From positions 50,016-114,015 of the forward strand of contig VXQZ01000041.1 in the NCBI GenBank assembly GCA_009838735.1: DNA of 64,000 nucleotides. The letters run 5' to 3'. Of this stretch, positions 18,009 through 27,000 are shown piece after piece (position 1 is the stretch's first letter; the number at the start of each line of letters is the position of its first letter). A program made the translations under genes and the position numbers. The notes under the pieces were generated by a model. The model did not search any database and was not told where the DNA came from. It saw nothing but the letters and a program-made list of their open reading frames with translations. Source of the stretch: Chloroflexota bacterium (lineage in GTDB: Bacteria > Chloroflexota > Dehalococcoidia > Bin125).

Positions 18009-19402
18009 AGCTCCGGGTTGCGCATGAAGTCGGTCGCCTGCTCGTAGGAGTAGCCGGCCCGGCATAGGGCCTGCTCGCTGCCCAGCGGGCCGACGAGTTG
18101 CAGCGCCATCGGCAGACCTTGTTCGCTCCAGCCGTTGGGAAGGGTCAGGGTCGGCGCCCGGTTCATGTCCCAGGGCGCCGTGTATTGCAGCCGCGACCAC
18201 TGGAACTCGCCCGGCGTGTCGTCGTACATCATGTCTTCGGTCACCTGGTGCGGCAACGTGCCCTGCGCCGAGCAGGCCAGCATGTCGATATCGGCGAAGA
18301 CCCGCGCCAGCCGGCCGCGCAGCTCCTCGCGACGGATGCAGGCGTCGGCGTAGTCGGTCGCGCTGACCGAGGATCCGAGTTCTAGCCAGGCCCCGAACCA
18401 GTTGCCGTAATCGCCGGCTCGGCTGGGGTAGTTATCCAGGTGGGCGTGCAGCGCCTCGACAGAACAGAGCGTCGGCCAGTCGGCCATGTACGGTTCGAAA
18501 TCCGGCAACTGAACCGAGACGATCTCCGCGCCCAGCGAAGCCAGCGTCTCGACCGACGCCGCCACCGCTTCCGCGATCGGCGGGATCACTTCCTCGGTCG
18601 CATAGCGCTCGTCGTAGCCGATGCGCATACCGGCGACGCCGGCGTTGATTCCGTCGAGCATCGAGGGAGCCGGTTCGGGGAGCGTGGTCGGATCGTTCGG
18701 ATCGTCGCCGGCGATCACCTCAAGGGTCACGGCGCAGTCCCAGGTCGAACGGCACATCGGTCCGACGTGATCCAGCGACTGAGCCAGGTCGAGCACGCCG
18801 TAGCGGCTGACCCGTCCCCAGGTCGGCTTGAGCCCCACGATGCCGCAGGACGCCGACGGACCACGAATCGAGCCGCCGGTGTCGCTGCCCAAGGAGGAGT
18901 AGCAAAGACCGGCCGCCGTGGCCACGCCGGAACCACTGGATGAGACTCCGGTCCAGCGCCCACCGTCCCAGGGATTGACCGGCACCTGACGGGCGCGGTT
19001 GTATCCGGCCATTGCCCCCTCCGTCAGGTTGAGCTTGCCCAGCATGACGGCTCCCGCGTCTTTGAAACGCGCGACGACGGTGGAGTCGAAGTCGGGAACG
19101 AAGTCTTCCAGCACCTTCGTGCCGCCCATGGTGGGCACGCCAGTCGTGTAGCAGAGGTCCTTGACCGCGATCGGAATCCCGTGCAGCGGGCCTCGATAGT
19201 TGCCCGCCGCGATTTCATCCGCGGCCTGCTGCGCTTCGGCGAGCGCTGAATCGGCCATCACCGTGGCGTAGCTCTTGAGCCGGCCGTCGTGGGCTGCGAT
19301 GCGGTCGAGCTGTGCCTGGGCCAGTTCAACCGGCGACAGTTCGCCGGAGGCGATGCGCGGGGCCAGCTCCTCAATCGTCGCGTAGGCGAGTTCGTTGGTC
19401 AC
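18005..19402 (-). CDS. Amidase signature family hydrolase
   Basis: 465 aa. The Ser-cis-Ser-Lys machinery is readable: Lys81 in GIPIAVKDLCYTTGVPT, the Ser-rich WTGVSSSGSGVATAAG loop near residues 150-165, and nucleophile Ser178 in LGSDTGGSIRGPSASCG. It hydrolyses an amide, possibly a carbamoyl or aryl-acyl amide. GatA is unlikely because no gatB or gatC is adjacent and the C-terminal half is shorter. Upstream lies a 530-bp gap bearing the 10-bp repeat. Confidence 0.85.
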   Translation of the reverse strand: MTNELAYATIEELAPRIASGELSPVELAQAQLDRIAAHDGRLKSYATVMADSALAEAQQAADEIAAGNYRGPLHGIPIAVKDLCYTTGVPTMGGTKVLEDFVPDFDSTVVARFKDAGAVMLGKLNLTEGAMAGYNRARQVPVNPWDGGRWTGVSSSGSGVATAAGLCYSSLGSDTGGSIRGPSASCGIVGLKPTWGRVSRYGVLDLAQSLDHVGPMCRSTWDCAVTLEVIAGDDPNDPTTLPEPAPSMLDGINAGVAGMRIGYDERYATEEVIPPIAEAVAASVETLASLGAEIVSVQLPDFEPYMADWPTLCSVEALHAHLDNYPSRAGDYGNWFGAWLELGSSVSATDYADACIRREELRGRLARVFADIDMLACSAQGTLPHQVTEDMMYDDTPGEFQWSRLQYTAPWDMNRAPTLTLPNGWSEQGLPMALQLVGPLGSEQALCRAGYSYEQATDFMRNPEL

Positions 19403-19932
19403 GGGGCTTCTCCGATTCCTTGTTGCATCTGGAGGTTTGGCGATGGGCTGTCAACAGCTGTTCGGAAGGAAGAAGAAATTGACTGAATTCAGGTTTCTGC
19501 GAAATTATTTTTTCTGGGCCTCTTCGGCCACGATCTTCAGCCATGCGCTGGAGATCGTTGACGAAGACGTTCAGGTTTTTTCGGGTTTTTTCAGGTTTCT
19601 TCAGGTCGGTAGCGTTCGGATTCGTTCGGATGTGTTCGGCTATGGCTGGGCACGTTCCGGCTGCGCGGCGGCGGTGCAGGATGTTGCGGGCGCTGGCCGA
19701 AGGGTGGGCGGAGTGGCTGGACGTCCTGTTGGGCGTGGTTGGTCGTAAGCTCATATGTTCTCAGAGTAGCAGAGCATTGGCTGGAGCGTCGTCGCCCTGT
19801 ACGACGCGTGAACAAGTTCCGAGCCTATGTGTTTCCCCGCTTGCGTATCTCTGAGCGGTGGCAGTTCTCTTCCCGGCGGATACGGCGGCAGCGGATCGGG
19901 CGCCAGCGGGGAGGTGGGAAACGGAGCGGACA
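19403..19932. repeat. Intergenic gap with 10-bp-period array and phased T-tracts, copy B
   Basis: No convincing gene. From 19571 the plus strand repeats every ten bases: four units close to TCAGGTTTTT (19571-19610), then three close to NNNGTTCGGA (19611-19640), then weaker units to about 19740, ending in GGTTGGTCGT (19737-19746). This matches the array at 2541-2720 read on its minus strand. Two six-T tracts at 19576-19581 and 19586-19591 are spaced one helical turn apart, which would bend the DNA. Local AT content is higher than in the flanks. Confidence 0.65.
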
Positions 19933-20679
19933 TCAGGGAATCCCGATCAGCTCCGTGTCGGCCCCGAACCAGATGGTCTCGGATGTGTCGACCAGCGGCC
20001 CGAAGGCGTCAGGTGTGATCGTTTCGCCGTAACGGGTCCAGCCGGACGGGTCGCGGAAGTAGAGCTCGGCCATGCCCGCATAGGGCTCGTCGTCGGGTTC
20101 GATACTGTGACTGACCACGTAGCGCAGTCCGCCGACTTTGTGCATGGTCTCCTTGACGTTGGGCGCGTGGGCCTCAAGCCAGGTGGCGAAGAACTCGTCC
20201 CACTCGACGCCGTCCTTCGCTTTGACCAGGAAACTGACCTTGAACAGGTTGCTGCGGGTCGTGGGGAAGGGCTCGTTCAGCGTCAGGGGCACGACGGGCA
20301 GGTCGTCGGCGCCGTCGATCACGACATGCTCGGTGGTCGCCCAGGGGACGAACGGTTCGACTTTCTGATCGAAGGTGTCTCGCGGCTCGGTGAACATGGG
20401 GCCGTCGGGCTTGCGCAGCGGCTTGTCGAACCAGAGCTGGGCCATGCCGTCAAATGTCGGCCGCGCCACCTGCTCGCCTCGTTCCCCGTTGAACAGGGTC
20501 ACCAGATACTTGCGCGCGGGCCGGCGCCCGGCTGCCTTGGCGGCCTCCTGCGCCTCGAGCACGCCGGGCATGTGGTTCTTGTACCAGTGCGCGATCATCT
20601 CGTCTCGGGTGGCGTCGTCGCGCCGGCGGATCATGAACATCATCTTCGCGCCGGGCGTCGTGGTGATGGAATCGCTCAT
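19933..20679 (-). CDS. Tandem EthD-like dimeric alpha-beta barrel protein
   Basis: 248 aa made of two related ferredoxin-like modules. The first begins GAKMMFMIRRRDDATRDEM with HWYKNHMPGV; the second begins FKVSFLVKAKDGVEWDEFF with WLEAHAPNVKE. Each has the pattern of EthD/muconolactone-isomerase-like domains: a strand, a helix, and an H-x-P turn. Such proteins accompany ether or polyketide oxidation, often with no catalytic metal. Two copies in one chain mimic the usual homodimer. It is divergent from the PLP phospho-lyase-like gene. Confidence 0.7.
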   Translation of the reverse strand: MSDSITTTPGAKMMFMIRRRDDATRDEMIAHWYKNHMPGVLEAQEAAKAAGRRPARKYLVTLFNGERGEQVARPTFDGMAQLWFDKPLRKPDGPMFTEPRDTFDQKVEPFVPWATTEHVVIDGADDLPVVPLTLNEPFPTTRSNLFKVSFLVKAKDGVEWDEFFATWLEAHAPNVKETMHKVGGLRYVVSHSIEPDDEPYAGMAELYFRDPSGWTRYGETITPDAFGPLVDTSETIWFGADTELIGIP

Positions 20680-20776
20680 CGTTGGCTCCCTCCAGAACGG
20701 CGATCGCCGTTGAGGTTGTCGCCGAGTCTACGCGCCGGAGCTTGCAACTGTGGGGCGCAGCACTGACAATCGGCGC

Positions 20777-22060
20777 ATGAGTACACCAGTCACCCAAGAC
20801 CTGCTCGAGCGCCGGGAACGGCTGCTGGGCGCAGGCATCGCCACCTTCTACGAAGATCCGGTGCACATCGTGCGCGGCGAGGGCGTCTGGCTCTACGACG
20901 CCGATGGACGCCGATACCTCGACCTCTACAACAACGTGCCCTGCGTTGGCCACGCGCATCCGCACGTGGTCGAGGCGACGCAGCGCCAGTCCGAGACGCT
21001 CAACGTCCACTCGCGCTACCTGCACGAGGGCATCCTCGACTACGCCGAGCACCTGACCTCGGTGCATGCGGATCACCTGACCACCGCTGTCTTCGCCTGC
21101 AGCGGCACCGAAGCGAACGAGATTGCCGTGTTGATGGCCAGGGCGGCGACCGGCGGCCGTGGACTGATCTATACGCAGGCCGCCTATCACGGCAACTCGA
21201 CCGAGGTGCGCAAGCTCTCGCGTCATCGCGGCGACGACGAGCCGGAGTTCCGTTCGATCCCGGTGCCTCAGCGCTACCGGCCGATCGAGGATGACCTGGC
21301 CGATGAGGCGCTCACGCAGGCCTACCTGGGACGGCTCAGGGCCGAGATTGATGGCTTCGCCGCGGACGGCGTTCCGTTTGCCGGCATGATGGTCTGCTCG
21401 ATCCTGGCCAACGAGGGGCTGCCCGATATCCCGCCCGGCTTCATGTCTCGCGCGGCCGACATGGTTCGCGACGCCGGCGGCCTCTTCATCTGCGACGAGG
21501 TCCAGGCCGGATTCGCCCGATCAGGCAACTGGTGGGGGTACGAGACGACCGAAGTGACGCCGGACATCGTCAGCATGGGCAAGCCGATGGGCAACGGTCT
21601 GCCGCTCTCCGGCGTGGTGGCCTCGCAGCAACTGGTCGAGACGTTCCGCGACCAGACCCGCTACTTCAACACGTTCGCATCGAGCCCCCTGCAGGCAGCC
21701 GTGGGCAAGGCCGTGCTGGAGGTGATTGAAGGCGAGGAACTGGTCGAGAGCGTGGCCGACGTCGGCGGCTACTTGATGGAGAACCTGCGCTCGCTGCAGG
21801 AAGGCTGCGAGCCGATGGCGGACGTACGCGGCCACGGCCTGTTCATCGGCATGGAGTGGGTCAAGGATCGCGAGAGCAAGGAACCCGATCAGGCTGGCGC
21901 CGCGGTCATCGTCAATCGTCTGCGGCGGGCCGGATTCCTCATGGGCCAGGCCGGCGAGCACGGCAACGTGCTCAAGGTGCGGCCGCCGCTCGTGCTCAAG
22001 CGTGAGCAGGCGGACATGTTCCTCGAGGCGTTCGAGGACGCCATTTCCGAGCCTGTCTAA
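20777..22060 (+). CDS. Class III PLP enzyme, AGXT2L (phospho-lyase)-like
   Basis: 427 aa from ATG 20777; a start 27 bases earlier is possible. PLP lysine is Lys269 in PDIVSMGKPMGNGLPLSGVV, with ICDEVQAGFARSG just before it. The sequence follows the AGXT2L1/AGXT2L2 subgroup more closely than transaminases: NNVPCVGHAHPHVVEA, LNVHSRYLHEGILDYAEHL, GHGLFIGMEWVKDRE and HGNVLKVRPPLVL. In animals those enzymes eliminate phosphate and ammonia from phosphoethanolamine or 5-phosphohydroxylysine. The next gene is an APH-fold kinase, seven bases downstream, which supplies the phosphorylating partner in that pathway. Confidence 0.8.
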   Translation: MSTPVTQDLLERRERLLGAGIATFYEDPVHIVRGEGVWLYDADGRRYLDLYNNVPCVGHAHPHVVEATQRQSETLNVHSRYLHEGILDYAEHLTSVHADHLTTAVFACSGTEANEIAVLMARAATGGRGLIYTQAAYHGNSTEVRKLSRHRGDDEPEFRSIPVPQRYRPIEDDLADEALTQAYLGRLRAEIDGFAADGVPFAGMMVCSILANEGLPDIPPGFMSRAADMVRDAGGLFICDEVQAGFARSGNWWGYETTEVTPDIVSMGKPMGNGLPLSGVVASQQLVETFRDQTRYFNTFASSPLQAAVGKAVLEVIEGEELVESVADVGGYLMENLRSLQEGCEPMADVRGHGLFIGMEWVKDRESKEPDQAGAAVIVNRLRRAGFLMGQAGEHGNVLKVRPPLVLKREQADMFLEAFEDAISEPV

Positions 22061-22067
22061 CCATTCG

Positions 22068-23069
22068 ATGCCCGAGCCGACGAATCTGAGCGACGCCGAT
22101 CTGTACAAGATCGCAGAGCAATCACTCGCTGCCTGGGGATTGAAACCCGACGCGATGGAGTTGGTCTCGCGCAGCGAGAACACTGTCTTCAGACTCGACA
22201 TGCCCGATCGGCGGCGCTACGCGCTGCGGATCCATCGACCCGGTTATCACACGCTGCCCGAGCTCGAGTCGGAACTGCTCTGGACGCAGGCGCTCAACGA
22301 TGCGGGGATACGCGTGCCGGTCGGGGTGCGAACACTGAACGGGCCCGGTTATGCCACGATCCCGACGCCTGATGGGACGTCAAGCCGGGCTGTCGGACTG
22401 GTGAACTGGCTCGACGGCAAGCTCCTGAGTTCGGTGATCCAGGACGAAACAGATGAGAAGAGAATCATCGACCACTTTCATCAGATCGGTCGGGTCCTGG
22501 CTGCCATGAACAATCAGGCGAGCGCCTGGGCGCCCCCGTCCGCGTTCACGAGGCATGCCTTCGATGTCCCGGGTTACGTTGGCGAGCAGCCGTTCTGGGG
22601 ACGATTCTGGGACATTCCCCCACTGACGAGGGGCCAGCGCGACGTGCTCTCCGGGGCCCGCGCGGAGATTCGTGAAGCGCTCAACGATTACGGCAAGCAT
22701 CGAGGCACATACTCGATGATCCACGCCGATCTCCATACGCACAACATCCTGATCGATCCATCCGGCAATCTCCAGGCATTCGACTTCGACGACGCCGGCT
22801 TCGGCTGGCACCAGTACGACCTGGCGGTCGTTCTCTTCGGCCTGGAGGACTTGCCTTACTTCGATGCGATCACCGACGCCCTCGTGGACGGCTATCGCTC
22901 GATTCGTCCGTTCAGTGACGAGGCGCTCTCGTTGCTGCCGCTCTTCCTGCTGATTCGCCGGCTGGTGCTGATTAGCTGGCAATGGGAGAGACCGGAACTG
23001 GGCCGGCGCAACGGTCTCGAGGCGTACATCGAGGACGCCTGCAACCGGACCAACGCGTTTTCCTTCTAG
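22068..23069 (+). CDS. APH-fold kinase (hydroxylysine-kinase-like)
   Basis: 333 aa from ATG 22068, seven bases after the PLP enzyme stop. It shows the APH catalytic loop SMIHADLHTHNILID and the metal loop AFDFDDAGFGWHQYDLA, with FRLDMPDRRRYALRIHRP as the N-lobe ATP strand. The family includes hydroxylysine kinase (AGPHD1) and homoserine kinase type II. The tight pairing with an AGXT2L-like phospho-lyase points to phosphorylation of an amino alcohol, such as 5-hydroxylysine or ethanolamine, ahead of elimination. The fold is seen; the substrate is inferred. Confidence 0.8.
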   Translation: MPEPTNLSDADLYKIAEQSLAAWGLKPDAMELVSRSENTVFRLDMPDRRRYALRIHRPGYHTLPELESELLWTQALNDAGIRVPVGVRTLNGPGYATIPTPDGTSSRAVGLVNWLDGKLLSSVIQDETDEKRIIDHFHQIGRVLAAMNNQASAWAPPSAFTRHAFDVPGYVGEQPFWGRFWDIPPLTRGQRDVLSGARAEIREALNDYGKHRGTYSMIHADLHTHNILIDPSGNLQAFDFDDAGFGWHQYDLAVVLFGLEDLPYFDAITDALVDGYRSIRPFSDEALSLLPLFLLIRRLVLISWQWERPELGRRNGLEAYIEDACNRTNAFSF

Positions 23070-23091
23070 GCGACCGACGTCAGCGGCTCGC

Positions 23092-23120
23092 TTGACATTC
23101 ACTCGCAGGCTGTATATTTT
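23092..23120 (+). promoter_or_regulatory. Putative promoter of the ArsR-SRPBCC operon
   Basis: TTGACA at 23092-23097 and TATTTT at 23115-23120, with a 17-bp spacer, 35 bp before the GTG start. The downstream palindrome at 23128-23139 would lie at the transcription start, where a repressor would block initiation. Confidence 0.55.
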
Positions 23121-23127
23121 ACCATCA

Positions 23128-23139
23128 GGTTAGATAACC
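23128..23139. promoter_or_regulatory. Palindromic operator, probable ArsR/SdpR-type repressor site
   Basis: GGTTA-GA-TAACC, a perfect 5-bp inverted repeat between the -10 element and the start of the ArsR-family gene. The placement implies autorepression; the assignment is by position only. Confidence 0.55.
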
Positions 23140-23154
23140 GATAGGTGAAATACA

Positions 23155-23562
23155 GTGCCAACGGCCGCTCCCGCTCGCGACCCGCTCAGCGCGACCTTTG
23201 CGGCGCTGGCCGATCCGACGCGCCGCGCAATTCTGACGACCCTCGCCGACGGCGAGGCGTCGGTGACCGCGCTGGCCGAACCGTTCGAGATGACCCTGCC
23301 GGCCGTCTCCAAACATCTCAAGGTGTTGGAGCGGGCGGGTCTCATCGAGCGGAGCAGCCGGGCCCAGTGGCGACCCTGCCGGCTCTCACCCGAGCCGCTC
23401 AAGGACGTCTCCGACTGGGTCGAGCGCTACCGCGAGTTCTGGGAACCACGACTCGATCGTCTCGACGATTACGTCAGCGATCTGCAGAGCAACGTCGACG
23501 CCGATCGGGAGCGTGACACAACGGACCTAACCGAAACGGAAGAACAGGAGCCCGCGAAATGA
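23155..23562 (+). CDS. ArsR/SdpR-family transcriptional regulator
   Basis: 135 aa, GTG start. A winged helix covers residues about 10-85: ATFAALADPTRRAILTTLADG, then recognition helix TLPAVSKHLKVLERAGLIERS. There is no CxC metal motif, so it belongs to the metal-independent ArsR/SdpR branch. The stop overlaps the following SRPBCC start (ATGA), a very common ArsR-AHSA1 pairing. The palindrome upstream is the likely target. The C-terminal tail (about 110-135) is acidic and probably disordered. Confidence 0.85.
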   Translation: MPTAAPARDPLSATFAALADPTRRAILTTLADGEASVTALAEPFEMTLPAVSKHLKVLERAGLIERSSRAQWRPCRLSPEPLKDVSDWVERYREFWEPRLDRLDDYVSDLQSNVDADRERDTTDLTETEEQEPAK

Positions 23563-24014
23563 CCGCGACCGAAAGCACCATCACGACCGACGAACGGGGC
23601 GTTCAGCTCGAGCGCATCTTCGATGCACCGCCGGCGCTGGTCTGGCAAGCCTGGACCGAAGCCGAACACTTCGCTCGCTGGTACGGCCCGGATGGCTTCA
23701 CGGTTCCGACCTGCGAGATCGACTTCCGGGTCGGCGGTGAATACTCGCTGGTCATGCGCTCGCCGGACGGTTGGGAGATGCGGAACTTCGGCCAGTTCAA
23801 GGAGATTGAGCCGAACGAGCGATTCGTGGCCACAATGTCGGCCGACATGCACGACGAGACCACGCTGACGGTCTCGCTGGAGGATCTCGGCGACGGGCGC
23901 ACAAAACTGACCATGCGGCAGGACGGCTGGCCCGATCCGCAGATGGCCGAGGGCGCCGGTGGCGGCTGGGCTCAGGCGCTGGAGAAGCTGGCCGTAGAGT
24001 TGGCACTCGAATAA
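23559..24014 (+). CDS. SRPBCC/AHSA1-like ligand-binding protein
   Basis: 151 aa, START-like helix-grip fold: RIFDAPPALVWQAWTEAEHFARWYGPDGF at the N-terminus, then VGGEYSLVMRSPDGWEM and a C-terminal helix GGGWAQALEKLAVEL. This is the AHSA1 type found behind ArsR regulators. It probably binds a hydrophobic ligand and may act with the regulator in its response; no catalysis is assigned. It overlaps the regulator by four bases. Confidence 0.85.
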   Translation: MTATESTITTDERGVQLERIFDAPPALVWQAWTEAEHFARWYGPDGFTVPTCEIDFRVGGEYSLVMRSPDGWEMRNFGQFKEIEPNERFVATMSADMHDETTLTVSLEDLGDGRTKLTMRQDGWPDPQMAEGAGGGWAQALEKLAVELALE

Positions 24015-24024
24015 CAACGCCGCG

Positions 24025-24044
24025 CGCTCTCCAATCGGAGAGCG
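24025..24044 (+). terminator. Hairpin after the SRPBCC gene (possible terminator)
   Basis: Perfect 8-bp stem CGCTCTCC-AATC-GGAGAGCG located ten bases beyond the SRPBCC stop. No T-run follows, so a classical intrinsic terminator is not proven. Confidence 0.4.
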
Positions 24045-24046
24045 TC

Positions 24047-24079
24047 ACCTCCGCCGTTACCATCTCGATTGACGGAGGT
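24047..24079 (+). promoter_or_regulatory. Inverted repeat covering the carboxylase ribosome-binding site
   Basis: ACCTCCG (24047-24053) is complementary to CGGAGGT (24073-24079), which contains the GGAGG Shine-Dalgarno sequence of the ATG at 24085. Pairing would hide the ribosome site; whether this is regulatory is unknown. Confidence 0.35.
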
Positions 24080-24084
24080 AAGGC

Positions 24085-27000
24085 ATGTCCATTGAGAAGC
24101 TGCTGGTCGCCAATCGCGGCGAGATCGCTATTCGGATTATCCGCGCCGCGCGCGAACTTGGCGTCGCCTCGGTTGCGATCCATTCGCAGGATGACGCGAA
24201 CTCGCTGCATGTGCGGCTGGCCGACGAGGCAGTGTCCTTGGACGGCGCCGGGGCTCGCGCGTACCTCGATGTCGAATCGGTCGTGAGAGCTGCGATTGAC
24301 GCCGGTTGCGATGCGCTGCACCCCGGCTATGGCTTTCTGGCCGAGAGCGCGGAGCTGTCTCGTCGTTGCGACGAAATGGGCATCAGATTCGTCGGTCCGA
24401 CCCCAGAGTCACTCGAGCTGTTCGGCGACAAGGCCTGCGCTCGCGCGTTGGCGGTCGAGCTGGACGTTCCCGTGTTGCCAGGTACCGAAACCGCTGTGGA
24501 TCTCGAAGGGGCGACTGAGTTCTTCCACTCGCTGGGCATCGGCGGCGCGATGATGCTCAAGGCGATAGCGGGCGGCGGCGGCCGGGGCATGAGAGTGGTG
24601 ACGGCCGAGGATCAGATCGCCGAGGCGTACGAGCGTTGCCAGTCGGAGGCTGTGACTGCGTTTGGCAACGGTGAGCTGCTGGTCGAGCGCTTGATGGCTA
24701 CCGCGCGTCACGTTGAAGTGCAGATTGTAGGTGACGGCTCCGGCGCGGTTGCCCACCTCGGCGAACGGGAGTGCAGTCTGCAGCGGCGGCATCAGAAAGT
24801 CGTCGAGTGGGCGCCGAGCCCGTCGATCTCGGATGAGACCCGCGAGCGTCTGACCTCCGCAGCCGTTCGCCTGGCAGGGTCGGATAACTACCGCAGCCTG
24901 GGCACGTTCGAGTTCCTGGTCAATGCCGACGACGAGTCGGACCTGGCCTTCATCGAGGCCAACCCGCGTCTCCAGGTCGAGCACACCGTGACCGAGGAAG
25001 TGACCGGTGTCGACCTTGTCCGAGCGCAGTTGCGCATTGCCGGCGGGGAATCGCTGGCGGCGGTCGGACTGGCTCAAGCGGACGTTCCGGCGGCACGTGG
25101 CTACGCGATTCAGGCACGGGTCAACATGGAGCGGATGGAGCCGAGCGGCGACGTGCGCCCCTCGGGCGGCATGCTGACAGCATTCGAGCCGCCCTCGGGG
25201 CCCGGTGTGCGCGTTGATACCTATGGCTACCCCGGCTACACGACCAATCCCAACTTCGATTCACTATTGGCCAAGGTGATCGCATACTCCGCCTCGCCTG
25301 ACTTCGGCGATGCGGTCGGACGGACGCGGCGTGCACTGTCCGAGTTTCGGATCGAGGGGGTTGAGGCCAACCTCTCATTCCTGGAGCAGTCGTTGGCGCA
25401 CCACGACTTTGGGTCAGGCGGGATCTACACCCGCTGGGTTGACGACCACGTGGCCGAACTTGCTGAAGCGCCGGAGATCGATCTGCCTGGACAGAATGGT
25501 GCTTCCGATTCGCAAGCAGGACTCGCCGGAGCGCAGCTTGACACGCTCGATCCGCTCGCCGGACTGAACTACTTCCGCGAGGGTTCAGGGACCAGGGCGC
25601 AGCAGGGCGTCGCGACGATGACTCCCGGGACACAGCCGGCGCCAAACATCGTCGGACCACCTGGCACGGAAGCGGTTCCGTCTCCACTCCAGGGCACGAT
25701 CATTCAGATCCTGGTCGAAGAAGGAGACGCCGTCCGCGAGGGCCAGCCGATGTTCGTGATGGACTCGATGAAGATGGAGCACATCATCAACTCGGACATC
25801 GGCGGCTACCTGCGGCAGCTGACAGTCGCGATCGGCGACGTGGTGTACGAGGGCCATCCGCTCGCCTTCATCGAGCAGGCAGACGTCGGCGACGCGATTC
25901 GTGAGGAAGAGGCGGAGATCGACCTTGACTACATCCGGCCTGACCTGCAGAAGCTGTTCGACAATCTCGACGCAGGGAAGGATGAGAACCGACAAGCCTG
26001 GGTCGAACGACGGCACGCCAAGGGCAAGCTGACCCAGCGAGAGAGCCTGGTCGAGCTGGTCGACGAGGGCAGCTGGGTCGAGATGGGCGAGCTGGTCTTG
26101 CCAGCTCGCCATCGGATCATGTCGTTCGAGGAGATGCGCGTGCGCGCGCCGGCCGACGGCATGATTACCGGGATCGGCACGGTCAACGGAAACCTGTTCG
26201 ACGAGAACCGCGCGACCACGCTGGTCGCGATGTACGACGAGACCGTCTGGGCCGGCACCCAGGGCATGATGGGCCACCAGAAGACCGACCGCGTGATCAA
26301 GTTCGCCGACGAGCAGGCCACGCCGTTGATCGTCTGGGCCGAGGGCGCCGGCGGCCGCTCGGGCGATACCGACTTCAATGACATCTCGTCGGCCGGCCAG
26401 TGGGTGCCGACCTACGACATGATGGCCCGGATCAGCGGCACGGTGCCGATGATCGGGATTACCGCGGGCCGCACATTCGCCGGCAACGCATCGATCCTCG
26501 GGATCACCGACTGCATCATCGCCACCCGCGACGCCAACATCGGCATGGGCGGACCGGCCACGATCGAAGGGGGTGGTCTGGGACTGTTCACCCCCGAAGA
26601 GATCGGGCCGATGTCCGACCTCGGTCCGGCCGGCAGCGTTGACATCCTGGTTGACGACGAACACGAAGCAATCGCCGCGGCGAAGCAGTACCTGTCCTAC
26701 TTCCAGGGTTCGATCCCCAGTTGGGATTGCGTCGATCAGCGACACCTGCGGCACGCGATTCCCGAGAATCGCAAGCGACCCTTTAGTGTGCGCAACGTGA
26801 TCGAGCAGATGGCCGACATCGACTCGGTGCTGGAGCTACGAGGCGAGTTCGGCGTCGGCATCATCACTTCGCTGATTCGCATCGAAGGTCATCCGATCGG
26901 TGTGATTGCCAACAACAACGAACATCTCGGCGGCGCTGTCGACAGTGACGGCGCGGACAAGCTCTGCCGCTTTGCGCAGCTCTGCGACTGCTTCAACATT

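Noticed and set aside
19371..19754. 127-codon minus-strand frame (segment AIAEHIRTNPNATD and following)
   Set aside because: Its middle looks protein-like, but it runs through the 10-bp repeat and overlaps the start of the amidase gene; the 10-base period does not fit codons.
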